DNA of 64,000 bases from Alkalibacillus haloalkaliphilus. GTDB taxonomy: Bacteria; Bacillota; Bacilli; Bacillales; Alkalibacillaceae. The notes under the pieces were generated by a model that did no database searches, was not told the DNA's origin, and saw nothing but the letters and a program-made list of their open reading frames with translations. The stretch lies in the NCBI RefSeq assembly GCF_007991275.1, contig NZ_BJYA01000002.1:186001-250000 (forward strand), read 5' to 3'. The position numbers and the translations under genes were made by a program. Shown in pieces: positions 11,705 through 21,586 of the stretch. The first letter of the stretch is position 1, and every line of letters begins with the position of its first letter.

Positions 11705-12007
11705 GTGAGTCATAACTATTTAAACTTACTAGGTCTAGCATTCCGAGCAAGGAAGATAACACTTGGTGAAGAAGCGATTATCGATGCCATTCGATCACAG
11801 CAAGCAAAATTAGTGATCATTGCAGGAGATGCTTCTCAAAACACAACTAAAAAACTCACAGATAAATGTCGTAGCTATAATGTCCCTTTTCGAATTGCTG
11901 ATGATCGTAATACGCTATCTCAAGCAATTGGGAAGCAAGGGCGAGTGGCAATTGCCGTAAATGATGAAGGTTTTTCAAACAAGTTAATGCAATTGTTACC
12001 GGAATAA
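11705..12007 (+). CDS. rplGA: L7Ae-family ribosomal protein YlxQ (RplGA)
   Basis: A 100-residue protein of the L7Ae/L30e/S12e kink-turn-binding family ([23 protein letters not shown], then [16 protein letters not shown]). It likely binds a structured RNA or the ribosome; the exact role is not settled. The start is GTG 11705, only 3 bases after rnpM, with a weak GAGTGAG ribosome site, so translation may be coupled. Place in the nusA-infB operon is conserved across Bacilli. Confidence 0.9.
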   Translation: MSHNYLNLLGLAFRARKITLGEEAIIDAIRSQQAKLVIIAGDASQNTTKKLTDKCRSYNVPFRIADDRNTLSQAIGKQGRVAIAVNDEGFSNKLMQLLPE

Positions 12008-12024
12008 TACTCGGGGGTGAATGT

Positions 12025-14190
12025 ATGAAAAAAATGCGCGTATATGAATATGCCAAACAACAAAACGTTTCAAGTAAAGAAGTTATTAATAAATTAAAAG
12101 AATTAGACGTTGAAATTTCAAACCATATGTCTACTATTACAGAAAACACAATTAGACAATTGGATGGAATTTATCAACCGAAAACAGAAAAAAAATCGGA
12201 ACCAAAACAAGAAGAGAAGAAGCAAGAGCCTAAAAAACAATCCAACAATCAACAGCAGCAAGGTCGAAACAACAATAATCAGAAAAAACAAGGCCATAAT
12301 AACCAAAAACAATCAAACCACAATCAAAATAATCAAGCTAACCAAAACAAGAAAAACAACAGAAACAATAAAAAAGGTAACAACAAAAATAGAAGACAAG
12401 ACCAACAACAGAAACCTAAACAAAATTCCCAAGAAGTGCCAAGCAAAATCACTTATCAAGGTTCTTTAACAGTTGGGGAGCTTGCTGAAAAGTTAAACAA
12501 AGACTCTTCAGAAATCATTAAAAAGCTTATGATGCTAGGTGTAATGGCTACAATTAATCAGCAATTAGATCAAGAAACAATTGAACTAATTTGTGATGAT
12601 TTTGGCGTTGAAGTTGAAGAAGAAGTTGTTGTTGATCAAACGGACCTAAACAACTTCATTGAAGAAGATGAAGCTAAAAATCAACAAATCCGTCCAGCAA
12701 TCGTTACGATTATGGGACACGTTGACCATGGTAAAACTACGCTTTTAGACTCGATTCGCGAAACAAAAGTGACAGAAGGCGAAGCGGGTGGAATTACACA
12801 GCATATTGGTGCTTACCAAATTGATGATGATGGTAAAAAGACAACATTTTTAGATACACCTGGTCACGCGGCATTCACTAGCATGCGTTCCCGTGGTGCG
12901 CAAGTAACGGATATTGCAATCTTAGTCGTTGCTGCCGATGATGGAGTCATGCCTCAAACAGTTGAAGCAATCAACCACGCGAAAGCAGCAGAGGTGCCAA
13001 TTATTGTAGCAGTAAACAAAGTTGATAAAGAAGGCGCAGATCCAAGTCGTGTTATGCAAGAACTAACGGAATACGAACTAGTACCTGAAGACTGGGGCGG
13101 AGAAACAATTTATGTGCCGCTATCAGCTTTAAAAGGTGAAGGTATTGATGATTTAGTAGAGATGATTAACTTAGTTGCAGAGGTTGAAGAGCTAAAAGCT
13201 AACCCTAATAAACCTGCAAATGGTACAGTAATCGAAGCTCAACTTGAAAAAGGCCGCGGAAGTGTAGCTACTTTATTAGTGCAAAATGGTACGTTAAATA
13301 TGGGTGATTCTTTAGTAATTGGAAACACTTATGGTAAGGTACGTGCTATGAGTGATGACTTAGGGCGTCGTGTTAACTCAGCAGGTCCATCAACACCTGT
13401 AGAGGTTATTGGTCTTAATTCAGTACCGCAAGCAGGTGACCAATTTGTAGTATTTAAAGATGAGAAAAAAGCTAAGCAAATCGCTGAAATACGTGAGCAA
13501 AAAGAAGTTGAAGAACAGCGTGAATCAACAGGTAAGCTAAATTTAGATGAATTATTTGATCAAATTAAACAAGGTGATCTAAAAGAAATCAATCTTATTG
13601 TAAAAGCTGATGTACAAGGTTCAGTCGAAGCTGTTGCTTCTTCTTTACGTAAGATCGATGTAGAAGGTGCGAAGATTAACATCATCCATACTGGTGTTGG
13701 TGCGATTACGGAATCAGATATCATTTTAGCATCTGCTTCAAACGCTGTTGTTATTGGATTTAACGTTCGACCTGATAATAATGCAAAACGCGCTGCAGAA
13801 ACAGAAGGAATCGACATTCGTTTACATCGTATCATTTATAAAATTATTGAAGAAATCGAAGCAGCCATGAAAGGTATGCTTGACCCAGAGTATGAAGAGA
13901 AAGTAATCGGTCAAGTTGAAGTACGTGAAACGTTCAAAGTATCTAAGATTGGTACAATTGCAGGTTCTTACGTTACAGATGGTAAGATTACTCGTAATTC
14001 TGGTATCCGTGTTATCCGTGACAGCGTTGTACAATTTGAAGGGGAAATTGACTCTCTAAAACGTTTCAAAGATGATGTTAAAGAAGTTCAACAAAACTAC
14101 GAATGTGGTATTACGATTAAAAACTTCAATGACATAAAAGAAGGCGACATCATTGAAGCGTTCGTAATGGAGGAAATTAAAAAGCAATGA
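12025..14190 (+). CDS. infB: Translation initiation factor IF-2
   Basis: A 721-residue GTPase that brings initiator fMet-tRNA to the 30S subunit and promotes 50S joining. An N-terminal IF2_N domain (1-50) leads into an Asn/Gln/Lys-rich low-complexity linker (about residues 55-140), then a second IF2_N domain, then the G domain with GHVDHGKT (231-238), DTPGH (277-281) and NKVD (331-334). Domains II-IV follow, including the fMet-tRNA binding C2. Length is normal for Bacillaceae. The stop codon overlaps the start of ylxP by four bases (ATGA), which implies translational coupling. Confidence 0.97.
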   Translation: MKKMRVYEYAKQQNVSSKEVINKLKELDVEISNHMSTITENTIRQLDGIYQPKTEKKSEPKQEEKKQEPKKQSNNQQQQGRNNNNQKKQGHNNQKQSNHNQNNQANQNKKNNRNNKKGNNKNRRQDQQQKPKQNSQEVPSKITYQGSLTVGELAEKLNKDSSEIIKKLMMLGVMATINQQLDQETIELICDDFGVEVEEEVVVDQTDLNNFIEEDEAKNQQIRPAIVTIMGHVDHGKTTLLDSIRETKVTEGEAGGITQHIGAYQIDDDGKKTTFLDTPGHAAFTSMRSRGAQVTDIAILVVAADDGVMPQTVEAINHAKAAEVPIIVAVNKVDKEGADPSRVMQELTEYELVPEDWGGETIYVPLSALKGEGIDDLVEMINLVAEVEELKANPNKPANGTVIEAQLEKGRGSVATLLVQNGTLNMGDSLVIGNTYGKVRAMSDDLGRRVNSAGPSTPVEVIGLNSVPQAGDQFVVFKDEKKAKQIAEIREQKEVEEQRESTGKLNLDELFDQIKQGDLKEINLIVKADVQGSVEAVASSLRKIDVEGAKINIIHTGVGAITESDIILASASNAVVIGFNVRPDNNAKRAAETEGIDIRLHRIIYKIIEEIEAAMKGMLDPEYEEKVIGQVEVRETFKVSKIGTIAGSYVTDGKITRNSGIRVIRDSVVQFEGEIDSLKRFKDDVKEVQQNYECGITIKNFNDIKEGDIIEAFVMEEIKKQ

Positions 14191-14465
14191 TCGGATATGC
14201 TTACGTCGAATGTTTACTTTATGATGTTCAATCTTTAAAAGGCAAACGTTCAATTATTAAACAAGTGACTAACCAAATCACTAAAAAGTTTAATGTAAGT
14301 ATGACTGAAATTGATTTCCATGATACATGGCAACGATCAGCATTCGGAATAGCTGTTGTTTCTACCGATAAAGTCATGGCTGAGCGAGTTCTACAACAAG
14401 TTGTAGAAACAATTGAATCACGCACCGACTTGGATACGACTATTATTGAATACGAATGGTTGTAA
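14187..14465 (+). CDS. ylxP: YlxP-like protein (DUF503)
   Basis: A 92-residue small protein of the DUF503 family. It has the typical start [22 protein letters not shown], a central [19 protein letters not shown] and the [10 protein letters not shown] ending. Its function is unknown; constant position between infB and rbfA suggests a link with ribosome biogenesis or translation. It overlaps infB by four bases and is separated from rbfA by 25 bases. There are no signs of degradation. Confidence 0.88.
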   Translation: MIGYAYVECLLYDVQSLKGKRSIIKQVTNQITKKFNVSMTEIDFHDTWQRSAFGIAVVSTDKVMAERVLQQVVETIESRTDLDTTIIEYEWL

Positions 14466-14490
14466 CCCTAAAATTCCGAGGTGATAATAA

Positions 14491-14835
14491 ATGAGTAATG
14501 TTAGATCAAATCGTGTTGCAGAGCAAATGAAAAAAGAGCTCGGCGATATTTTATCAAGAAAAATTAAAGACCCACGTGTCGGGTTTGTTACAGTAACAGA
14601 CGTACAAGTAAGTGGGGATTTACAACAAGCGAAAGTTTTTATTTCCATTTTCGGTGATGATGTACAACAAGAAGAAACATTAATTGGCTTAACAAAGTCT
14701 AAAGGTTTCATTAGAACTGAAATTGGCAAACGTATTCGATTACGTAAAACGCCAGAGATCTCATTTGAAATTGATGAAGCTATTCAATACGGAAACAAAA
14801 TTGAAAACATTTTAAATGATCTCAATAAGGAATAA
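14491..14835 (+). CDS. rbfA: 30S ribosome-binding factor RbfA
   Basis: A 114-residue single KH-fold protein that binds pre-30S particles and helps mature the 5' end of 16S rRNA. The N-terminus [20 protein letters not shown], the [20 protein letters not shown] block and the [15 protein letters not shown] block are all family hallmarks. The ATG follows GAGGTGA. It is the last gene of the operon: two hairpins lie between it and truB. Confidence 0.95.
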   Translation: MSNVRSNRVAEQMKKELGDILSRKIKDPRVGFVTVTDVQVSGDLQQAKVFISIFGDDVQQEETLIGLTKSKGFIRTEIGKRIRLRKTPEISFEIDEAIQYGNKIENILNDLNKE

Positions 14836-14852
14836 CCTTTATATACACGTTT

Positions 14853-14930
14853 AAAGGATAGACAATTACGTCTATCCTTTAGTGTGTATTTAAGATATAA
14901 ACTTTTTGGGTGTACTAACCCAAAAGCTTT
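14853..14930 (+). terminator. Two tandem hairpins between rbfA and truB
   Basis: The first is a perfect 11-bp stem AAAGGATAGAC/GTCTATCCTTT (14853-14880), extendable outward by ATACAC/GTGTGTAT pairing, without a U-tract. The second is TTTTGGGT/ACCCAAAA (14904-14925) followed by GCTTTTA. The second looks like the working terminator; the first could stabilise the 3' end. Confidence 0.55.
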
Positions 14931-14951
14931 TACATAAAAGAGGTGCATCAA

Positions 14952-15863
14952 ATGAACGGATTTATTCCATTATGGAAGCCAAAAGGGATGACTTCACACG
15001 ATTGTGTTATGAAACTACGAGGAGTCTTAAGGACCAAAAAGATTGGTCACACTGGTACGTTAGACCCTGAAGTTGAAGGTGTATTGCCGATTACTGTAGG
15101 AAAGGCTACAAAATTGACGACGTTAATTACTGACCAACCCAAAACATACGTTGCTGAAGTTTCCTTAGGTAAACAAACAACGACTGAAGACCACACAGGT
15201 GAAGTAGTTGATCAGAGAGACATTCCTGAAACATTGACTATTGACCAATGTATTGATGTTTTAAACCATTTTGAAGGTACACTAACCCAAGTTCCACCTA
15301 TGTATTCAGCAGTTAAAGTTAACGGAATGAAACTATATGAATATGCTCGAGATGGACTTGAAGTAGATCGCCCGAGTAGAGAAGTTACAATTTATAATAT
15401 AACTAACTTAAGTCAACAGTTAAAAATACACAATCAACAAGATGTAAGATTTTCTTTTCAAGCTACTTGTTCTAGCGGGACTTATATTAGAACTCTTTGT
15501 GTTGATATTGGTAAAAGGCTAGGGTTCCCTGCACACATGTCTCACTTAGTAAGAGAAGAGGCAGGTTCATTTAAATCAAATGAGGCTGTTACATTTGAGC
15601 AATTAGAAGACGCAAAAAATGATGGAGATGTCGAAAAGTTTATTGTTAATCCATCAAAACCTTTATCTTTTTTGCCATCATATAAAGCAAATACTGATGA
15701 AATTATTCGTTTTAAGCATGGACAAGTACTACCTGTTCCCTCTAAACTAAAAGAAGTTGACTTGTTTAGAGTTGAAGATGAATTAGGACAATTAATTGCA
15801 TTATATCAACAGCACCCGACTAAAGCTGGTCAAATTAAACCGTTTAAGGTATTGCAATCGTAA
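14952..15863 (+). CDS. truB: tRNA pseudouridine(55) synthase TruB
   Basis: A 303-residue enzyme that isomerises U55 of the T-loop in nearly all tRNAs. The catalytic aspartate is Asp38 in GHTGTLDPEVEGVLP; the GTYIRTLCVDIG and N-terminal LWKPKGMTSHD motifs are present, with a C-terminal PUA-like domain. ATG 14952 is favoured: AGAGGTG at 14939-14945 lies seven bases upstream, and an in-frame GTG at 14943 overlaps that site. It is followed by ribF after 13 bases, the conserved pair in Bacilli. Confidence 0.95.
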   Translation: MNGFIPLWKPKGMTSHDCVMKLRGVLRTKKIGHTGTLDPEVEGVLPITVGKATKLTTLITDQPKTYVAEVSLGKQTTTEDHTGEVVDQRDIPETLTIDQCIDVLNHFEGTLTQVPPMYSAVKVNGMKLYEYARDGLEVDRPSREVTIYNITNLSQQLKIHNQQDVRFSFQATCSSGTYIRTLCVDIGKRLGFPAHMSHLVREEAGSFKSNEAVTFEQLEDAKNDGDVEKFIVNPSKPLSFLPSYKANTDEIIRFKHGQVLPVPSKLKEVDLFRVEDELGQLIALYQQHPTKAGQIKPFKVLQS

Positions 15864-15876
15864 AGAAGGTGAATTT

Positions 15877-16821
15877 ATGGAAGTTATCGAACTGTCATTG
15901 AGTGAAAGTAGCCATTTCCCTACATTAGATGAAGTTAGTATTGCTGTAGGTTATTTTGATGGTATACATAAAGGGCATCAAGCAGTGATACAAACGGCAA
16001 TCAATCAAGCAAAGGAACTTAATATTAAATCTGGTGTTATGACATTTAGCCCACACCCTTTAACAGTTATTAAAGGAGAGCCACTATCTGATTACTTAAT
16101 AACATCACTTGATGAAAAGCTCGACTTGTTTAAAAGTATGGAATTAGATTATGTAATTATTGTGACTTTTGATCGTCATTTAGCTAAACTATCACCACAA
16201 TCATTTGTTGATCAGTTTTTCACTGACTTAAATGTAAAACATGTAGTAGGTGGATTTGACTTTTCTTTCGGCCATAAAGGGGCTGGGAAAATTCAAGAGA
16301 TGGAAAGCTATTCAAAAGGAAGGTTTACCCATTCTGTAGTCGATCAAGTTTCTATTAAAAACGAAAAAGTTAGCTCAACCTTAATAAGGGAACAACTTTC
16401 TTTAGGTAACATTGAGTACACAGAACAACTTTTAGGTCGTCCATTTAAAATTAGATCTAAAGTTAAAGAAGGGTACAAGCGAGGTAGAGAGATTGGTTTT
16501 CCTACTGCTAATTTAGATGTTGATCCAGAACATAAAGTACCAAGAGTAGGCGTTTATGTTGTGCAAGTTGAATACGCCAATCAAACATATGGTGGAATGG
16601 CAAGTGTCGGTTACAACCCTACATTTGAAGGTGAACATGACAAGCCAATTATTGAAGTCAATGTTTTTGATTTTGACCAAGATCTATATGGTGAAGAAAT
16701 TACTGTTTCATTTCTACATTACATCCGTGATGAAGAAAAATTCGACAATGTTGATACATTAGTCGATCGAATAAAACAGGATGAGGTTGAAGCAAAAAAA
16801 ATCTTATCGAAATATAGATAA
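15877..16821 (+). CDS. ribF: Bifunctional riboflavin kinase / FAD synthetase
   Basis: A 314-residue bifunctional enzyme that phosphorylates riboflavin to FMN and adenylylates FMN to FAD. The N-terminal nucleotidyltransferase domain carries GYFDGIHKGHQ; the C-terminal riboflavin kinase domain carries GYKRGREIGFPTANL and VGYNPTF. The start ATG 15877 is set by AAGAAGGTG just upstream; a longer reading frame extends back into truB but has no ribosome site. The same enzyme is called RibC in B. subtilis. It probably shares transcripts with truB, and the rpsO promoter overlaps its stop. Confidence 0.95.
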   Translation: MEVIELSLSESSHFPTLDEVSIAVGYFDGIHKGHQAVIQTAINQAKELNIKSGVMTFSPHPLTVIKGEPLSDYLITSLDEKLDLFKSMELDYVIIVTFDRHLAKLSPQSFVDQFFTDLNVKHVVGGFDFSFGHKGAGKIQEMESYSKGRFTHSVVDQVSIKNEKVSSTLIREQLSLGNIEYTEQLLGRPFKIRSKVKEGYKRGREIGFPTANLDVDPEHKVPRVGVYVVQVEYANQTYGGMASVGYNPTFEGEHDKPIIEVNVFDFDQDLYGEEITVSFLHYIRDEEKFDNVDTLVDRIKQDEVEAKKILSKYR

Positions 16822-16824
16822 TAC

Positions 16825-16853
16825 TTGCATTTGGCACTTATAACGTGTATTGT
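16825..16853 (+). promoter_or_regulatory. Candidate sigma-A promoter of rpsO
   Basis: TTGCAT (16825-16830), 17 bases, TATTGT (16848-16853). The leader of about 85 bases that follows could hold an S15 autoregulatory fold as in other Bacilli, but I could not draw a convincing three-way junction by eye. Confidence 0.45.
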
Positions 16854-16946
16854 ATTTATTGTATGAAGCTAACCTTGTTCTTGGCATAACGTCTCTCCGC
16901 CGAATGCTAGGAAGAAGGGGATTAAAAAATTTAGGAGGTGAATAGG

Positions 16947-17216
16947 ATGGCAATTTCACAACAACGCAAAAGCGAATTAATCAGCGAATTTAAGACTCAC
17001 GAGAATGATACTGGTTCTCCAGAGGTACAGGTAGCTATCCTAACAGAACAGATTACTACTTTAAACAATCACTTACGTGAGCACAAAAATGACCACCACT
17101 CTCGTCGTGGTTTAATGAAAATGGTTGGTAGACGTCGTCATTTGTTAAACTATTTACGTAACAAAGACATTCAACGCTACCGTGAATTGATCAATCAACT
17201 TGGTCTACGTCGATAA
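16947..17216 (+). CDS. rpsO: 30S ribosomal protein S15
   Basis: An 89-residue primary 16S rRNA-binding protein of the 30S platform. The sequence shows the family core [29 protein letters not shown] and [16 protein letters not shown]. Start ATG 16947 is set by AGGAGGTG at 16933-16940; that choice gives the universal length of 89 with initial MAISQQRK. It stands alone with its own promoter and terminator, directly before pnp as in most bacteria. Confidence 0.98.
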   Translation: MAISQQRKSELISEFKTHENDTGSPEVQVAILTEQITTLNNHLREHKNDHHSRRGLMKMVGRRRHLLNYLRNKDIQRYRELINQLGLRR

Positions 17217-17226
17217 GGTTTGTCAC

Positions 17227-17256
17227 AAAAAGCGGGGATATCACCCGCTTTTTCTT
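17227..17256 (+). terminator. Rho-independent terminator of rpsO
   Basis: Stem AAAAAGCGGG/CCCGCTTTTT (17227-17253) with a 7-base loop, running into U residues (TTTTTC). Confidence 0.85.
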
Positions 17257-17268
17257 TATCATAAGGCT

Positions 17269-17297
17269 TTTACAAGCATAGCGACAAGTAATAAAAT
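17269..17297 (+). promoter_or_regulatory. Sigma-A promoter of pnp
   Basis: TTTACA (17269-17274), 17 bases, TAAAAT (17292-17297), about 60 bases before the pnp start and just after the rpsO terminator. Confidence 0.6.
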
Positions 17298-17358
17298 GAA
17301 TAATAAAAGTGTACTTGTGATTACATAAGAACAGTTTTTGGAAGGAGCAATTAAAACT

Positions 17359-19470
17359 ATGACGAATGAAATGAAGTCATATTCGATCGATGTTGGTGGA
17401 AGACAATTAACATTTGAAATTGGAGAAGTTGCTAAACAAGCAAATGGTGCAGCGATGGTAAGGTACGGTGATACATCAGTATTAGTAGCTGCTACAGCCT
17501 CTAATGAACCTAAAGATTTACCTTTCTTCCCACTTACAATTAACTATGAAGAAAAATTATATGCTGTTGGTAAGATTCCAGGTGGTTTCATAAAGCGTGA
17601 AGGTAAACCAAGTGATAAAGCTGTTTTAACTTCTCGTTTAATTGATCGACCAATTAGACCATTATTTGCTGATGGTTTTAGAAATGAAGTACAAGTAATG
17701 AGTACTGTAATGAGTGTTGATCAAGATTGTTCTTCGGAAATGGCCGCTATGACCGGTTCTTCCCTCGCACTATGCATCTCAGATATCCCATTTGATGGAC
17801 CGATTGCTGGTGTTAATGTAGGTCGTGTAAATGGAGAGTTTGTTATTAACCCTACAATTGAACAAATGAAAGAAAGTGACATCGAATTAACGGTAGCTGG
17901 AACGAAAGATGCAATCAACATGGTTGAGGCAGGCGCAGAAGAAGTTCCAGAAGATATTATGTTAGAAGCGATTATGTTTGGACATGAAGAGATTAAACGT
18001 TTAGTAGCATTCCAAGAAGAGATTATGGCAGAAGTAGGTAAAGAGAAAATGGAAGTGACATTATTCACTCCAGAAGAAGACATTGCTTCAGAAGTAGAAA
18101 AATTAGCAAAAGACAAGCTAGTTTCTGCAATTAAAACAGAAGAAAAATCAGCTCGTGAAGAAGCAATTGACGCTGTAAAGAAAGAAATTATAGAACAATA
18201 TGAAGAAGCAGAAGCAGAAAGTGACGTAATCGGACAAGTTAAAGCGGTGTTAGATTCGATTGTAAAAGAAGAAGTACGTCGTTTAATTACTGTAGATAAA
18301 ATTCGCCCTGATGGTCGTAAAGTAGATCAAGTTCGTCTATTAACTTCTCGTACAGAAGTTTTACCGAGAACACATGGATCTGCAATGTTCACTCGTGGAC
18401 AAACACAAGCTTTAAGTGTATGTACTCTTGGGCCTTTAGGTGATGTGCAAATTCTAGATGGTTTAGACCTTGAGGAAGAAAAACGTTTTATGCACCATTA
18501 TAACTTCCCACAGTATAGTGTAGGTGAAACAGGTCCTGTCCGTGGACCAGGTAGACGTGAAATTGGCCACGGAGCATTAGGTGAACGTGCCTTAGACCCT
18601 GTCATTCCAGATGATAGTGATTTCCCTTATACTATTAGAGTTGTTTCTGAAATTTTAGAATCTAACGGTTCTACTTCACAAGCTAGTATTTGTGCAGGAA
18701 CAATGGCGATGATGGATGCTGGTGTACCACTTAAGAGACCAGTTGCAGGTATTGCAATGGGATTAGTTAAGTCTGGTGAGAACTATACGGTACTAACTGA
18801 TATTCAAGGTATGGAAGATGCTTTAGGTGACATGGACTTTAAAGTCGCTGGTACAAGCGAAGGTGTTACAGCGCTACAAATGGACATTAAAGTTGACGGT
18901 TTATCAAAAGAAATTTTAGAAGAAGCTTTAACTCAAGCGAAAAAAGGACGCATGGAAATTTTAGATCATATGGTTGAGACAATTCCACAACCACGTGAAG
19001 AACTTTCTGAATACGCACCTAAAATCGAAAAAATTACTATTAAACCAGATAAAATTCGTGATGTTATTGGGCCAAGCGGCAAACAGATTAATAAAATCAT
19101 CGAAGAAACAGATGTTAAAATCGACATTGAACAAGATGGTCGCATTTTCATTTCATCTCCAGATCGTACTAAGATTAACCATGCAAAACAAATCATTGAA
19201 GATTTAGTGCGCGAGGTTGAGGTTGGTAAGATTTATTTAGGTAAAGTTAAACGCGTAGAAAAGTTCGGAGCATTCGTAGAACTATTCAGCGGTAAAGATG
19301 GACTTGTTCATATTAGTGAACTTGATGAACAACACATCAAAAATGTAACTGACGTAGCAGATGTCGGTGATGAGATGTTAGTTAAAGTTAAAGAAATTGA
19401 CCAACAAGGTCGAGTTAACTTATCACGTAAAGCAGCATTAAAAGAGCAAGAATCTGAACAATCCATGTAG
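17359..19470 (+). CDS. pnp: Polyribonucleotide nucleotidyltransferase (PNPase)
   Basis: A 703-residue 3'-5' phosphorolytic exoribonuclease, the main 3' exonuclease of mRNA decay in Bacilli. Two RNase PH domains (the first with [17 protein letters not shown], the second with [14 protein letters not shown]) flank an alpha-helical linker. A KH domain ([19 protein letters not shown]) and an S1 domain ([21 protein letters not shown]) complete it. The ATG at 17359 gives the expected family length; GAAGGAG lies 11 bases upstream. An in-frame TTG at 17338 would add seven residues. It partners with RNase Y, encoded further downstream. Confidence 0.97.
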   Translation: MTNEMKSYSIDVGGRQLTFEIGEVAKQANGAAMVRYGDTSVLVAATASNEPKDLPFFPLTINYEEKLYAVGKIPGGFIKREGKPSDKAVLTSRLIDRPIRPLFADGFRNEVQVMSTVMSVDQDCSSEMAAMTGSSLALCISDIPFDGPIAGVNVGRVNGEFVINPTIEQMKESDIELTVAGTKDAINMVEAGAEEVPEDIMLEAIMFGHEEIKRLVAFQEEIMAEVGKEKMEVTLFTPEEDIASEVEKLAKDKLVSAIKTEEKSAREEAIDAVKKEIIEQYEEAEAESDVIGQVKAVLDSIVKEEVRRLITVDKIRPDGRKVDQVRLLTSRTEVLPRTHGSAMFTRGQTQALSVCTLGPLGDVQILDGLDLEEEKRFMHHYNFPQYSVGETGPVRGPGRREIGHGALGERALDPVIPDDSDFPYTIRVVSEILESNGSTSQASICAGTMAMMDAGVPLKRPVAGIAMGLVKSGENYTVLTDIQGMEDALGDMDFKVAGTSEGVTALQMDIKVDGLSKEILEEALTQAKKGRMEILDHMVETIPQPREELSEYAPKIEKITIKPDKIRDVIGPSGKQINKIIEETDVKIDIEQDGRIFISSPDRTKINHAKQIIEDLVREVEVGKIYLGKVKRVEKFGAFVELFSGKDGLVHISELDEQHIKNVTDVADVGDEMLVKVKEIDQQGRVNLSRKAALKEQESEQSM

Positions 19471-19485
19471 TTGGAAACATAAGAT

Positions 19486-19512
19486 AGAGCTGGTGTTTAC
19501 CAGTTCTTTTTT
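19486..19512 (+). terminator. Rho-independent terminator of pnp
   Basis: Stem AGAGCTGGT/ACCAGTTCT (19486-19507) with one G-U pair and a GTTT loop, followed by a run of U. Confidence 0.8.
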
Positions 19513-19539
19513 ATGTCATCATATTTATAGATTTGTCTT

Positions 19540-19850
19540 ACCGGAACCGTTGGTATCAGGTGATCCGCTCTCGGTGGACGCTTTTATCCATAGGGCACAA
19601 GGTCAACATCTGCTCAAACTCCCCAAGGTCGTTTATCGCAGGGTTTTCTATGCAGGGGCACGGCTTCAGCTAACTGGGGAAAGAAATACGCTTTCCCCAG
19701 TGGATCTTCAGCTCGTGCTGTCCCCATGGCCTGGATGGTCTAATGTCGGCGTTGGACACAGGACGTGGCCGCTTTTAGCCGACCTGGCGTCGCCGCCTTT
19801 CGCTCGTCACATCCTGATCTTTAAGATGGGGTCGAACATCCCATTCAAAA
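19540..19850 (-). repeat. GC-rich palindromic repeat block A (minus orientation)
   Basis: This block is visibly richer in G and C than the flanks and has no credible gene. It contains a perfect 10-bp hairpin CTGGGGAAAG/CTTTCCCCAG (19674-19700), a GTCGGC/GCCGAC pair (19745-19783) and an ATGGGG/CATCCCAT pair near 19825-19843. Read on the minus strand it carries CAGCACGAG then AGCCGTGCCC, the same two blocks in the same order as repeat B downstream. The 11-mer GTCGGCTAAAA recurs as an inverted copy at 19773-19783 and 19891-19901. I recall similar GC-rich palindromes scattered between genes of Bacillaceae; I cannot confirm copy number here. Limits are approximate. Confidence 0.65.
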
Positions 19851-20130
19851 CAAAAAAATACACTCATTCGCCATCTCTTGTTATCCTAAAGTCGGCTAAA
19901 ACACTAGCAAAAAGAGAGGCGATATGAGTACAACAACATTTTATCACAGAGGGTATTAATAGTATCAATAAGGTGTTGAAACGTATATCATATGATATTA
20001 AATCATTTGAAAGATAACGTCGAAAGGTTTTATGGCACTAATTGATGCTACAATGATTAAATAAAGCATCTATTACAGAATAAAGATCATAAAAAACACT
20101 TTTTTGTTAGGTAAGGTGTATTAAGCGGAA
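19851..20130. other. AT-rich intergenic stretch without a recognisable gene
   Basis: Between the two repeat blocks the sequence returns to the host's AT-rich composition. It holds a 14-bp perfect palindrome ATATCATATGATAT (19985-19998) and no open frame that looks coding. In B. subtilis ylxY lies between pnp and mlpA; I see no remnant of its polysaccharide deacetylase motifs here. Confidence 0.6.
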
Positions 20131-20240
20131 TCAAAATGCGTAGACTCCAGCGGGAACAGCACGAGTCTCGAGACCCCACAGGCCCCGTTCTTTGGGCCGA
20201 GGAGGCTCGAGCCGTGCCCGCGGAAAGCGAAGCATTTTGA
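20131..20240 (+). repeat. GC-rich palindromic repeat block B (plus orientation)
   Basis: A 110-base imperfect palindrome bounded by the 9-bp inverted repeat TCAAAATGC (20131-20139) / GCATTTTGA (20232-20240). Inside, GCGGG pairs with CCCGC, GCACG with CGTGC, and GGCCC (20181-20185) with GGGCC around a short apical loop, so the whole element could fold as one long interrupted hairpin. It shares CAGCACGAG and AGCCGTGCCC with block A in the opposite orientation. It has no coding potential that I believe. The outer arms being AT-rich and exactly complementary suggests an inserted or mobilised unit. Confidence 0.75.
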
Positions 20241-20333
20241 TGGAGCGATGATCAATATATTTATTAAATTTATACACCACCACATTTGAAATAGAACCGA
20301 AATAATTAATAGTTAATGGGAGAGATTAATACA

Positions 20334-21554
20334 GTGTTACAAAGATACGAACTCAACAACGGCTTAAAAGTGGTTGAGGAGCAAATGGACGGGGTTCGTT
20401 CTGTTTCGATCGGAATATGGATTTTGACTGGATCACGCAATGAACCCGAAAATATTAATGGTATTTCACATTTGATTGAACATATGCTTTTCAAAGGAAC
20501 TGACAAAAGGTCTCCAAAAGATATAGCTGAAGCTTTCGATAAAATTGGTGGACAGGTCAATGCATTTACTTCAAAAGAGTACACTTGTCTTTATGCAAGA
20601 GTTATGGACCAACATGCTGAAGAAGCATTGGAAGTGCTGTCTGATATGATTTTAAATTCTAATTTTGATGAAGAAGAGCTTGAAAGAGAAAAGAAAGTCG
20701 TATTAGAAGAGATACTAATGACAGAAGATGATCCAGATGACATCATTCATGACTATTTACATGAGATAAGTTTTGAAGGACACTCATTGTCACAATCAAT
20801 TTTAGGTAGTCGTGAAGCGTTAAATAATTTATATAGGTCAGATATTTTAAATTACATGGAGCGATATTACACATCTGAACGTATGGTCGTTTCAATAGCA
20901 GGCAACGTACCAAATAACTTTCGTGACAAAGTGTCTACACACTTAGGGGATGTTAGGTCGAATGATCAGCTTGAAGACAGCATGAAAACAATATTCACCC
21001 CAGGAAATATAGAAAAAACTGACGATACAAGTCAATCCCACTTGTGTATCGGTTATAATGGCTATCCTATTGGAACGGATGAAGTATTAACTGTCTCTGT
21101 CTTAAACAACGTACTAGGCGGTAGTATGAGCTCTAGGATGTTCCAGCAAGTTAGAGAAGAAAAAGGTTTGTCTTATGCTATATTTTCATTTCACAACCCA
21201 TTCCGCGATAACGGAATACTAACAATTTATAGTGCAACAGCACCTGATCAACTTGAAGAAATGGAAGCTATTATTAATAGTATTATAGATGATATTAAAG
21301 TGAATGGCATTACTGATCAAGAATTGACAAATACAATTCAGCAATTAAAAGGACAACTAGTATTAGGGTTAGAAAATCCAAGTAGTCGAATGAATCGTAA
21401 CGGTCGTAATGAGCTATTACAGCAGCCTCATTTAACACTTGATGAGTTGATTACTAAACTAGAAAAAGTAACACATGCTGACCTTAAGAAAATTGCTAAT
21501 GAAATGTTTAATTCTAAGCCAGCACGTGCATTGATTTCACCTGAGAGCATATAA
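20334..21554 (+). CDS. mlpA: M16-family zinc peptidase MlpA (YmxG)
   Basis: A 406-residue processing-peptidase-like metalloprotease with an intact inverted zinc motif, HLIEH at residues 46-50, and a second M16 domain with the RxxY-like region (REEKGLSYAIFSF). The B. subtilis homologue has been linked to control of extracellular protease production; its true substrate is unclear. GTG 20334 is preferred because GGGAGAG (20318-20324) lies nine bases upstream and the protein then starts at the conserved YELNNGLKVV block; an ATG at 20316 is in frame but abuts that site. It is separated from pnp by the repeat block. Confidence 0.92.
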   Translation: MLQRYELNNGLKVVEEQMDGVRSVSIGIWILTGSRNEPENINGISHLIEHMLFKGTDKRSPKDIAEAFDKIGGQVNAFTSKEYTCLYARVMDQHAEEALEVLSDMILNSNFDEEELEREKKVVLEEILMTEDDPDDIIHDYLHEISFEGHSLSQSILGSREALNNLYRSDILNYMERYYTSERMVVSIAGNVPNNFRDKVSTHLGDVRSNDQLEDSMKTIFTPGNIEKTDDTSQSHLCIGYNGYPIGTDEVLTVSVLNNVLGGSMSSRMFQQVREEKGLSYAIFSFHNPFRDNGILTIYSATAPDQLEEMEAIINSIIDDIKVNGITDQELTNTIQQLKGQLVLGLENPSSRMNRNGRNELLQQPHLTLDELITKLEKVTHADLKKIANEMFNSKPARALISPESI

Positions 21555-21586
21555 TGGTATAAACCCTCCTGGAAAGGTAGATGTTT

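Noticed and set aside
12110-12469. A 119-codon + strand frame inside infB
   Set aside because: It is an out-of-frame reading of the Asn/Lys-rich IF-2 linker; low complexity keeps stops away. No ribosome site and infB is clearly coding.
17721-18116. A 131-codon minus-strand frame inside pnp
   Set aside because: It is the antisense shadow of the conserved PNPase sequence, rich in Ser, Ile and Thr as expected for such shadows.
19493-19927. A 144-codon open frame over repeat block A
   Set aside because: It begins inside the pnp terminator, has no ribosome site, covers hairpin arms, and its composition reflects the GC-rich repeat. It resembles the spurious proteins often called from such repeats.
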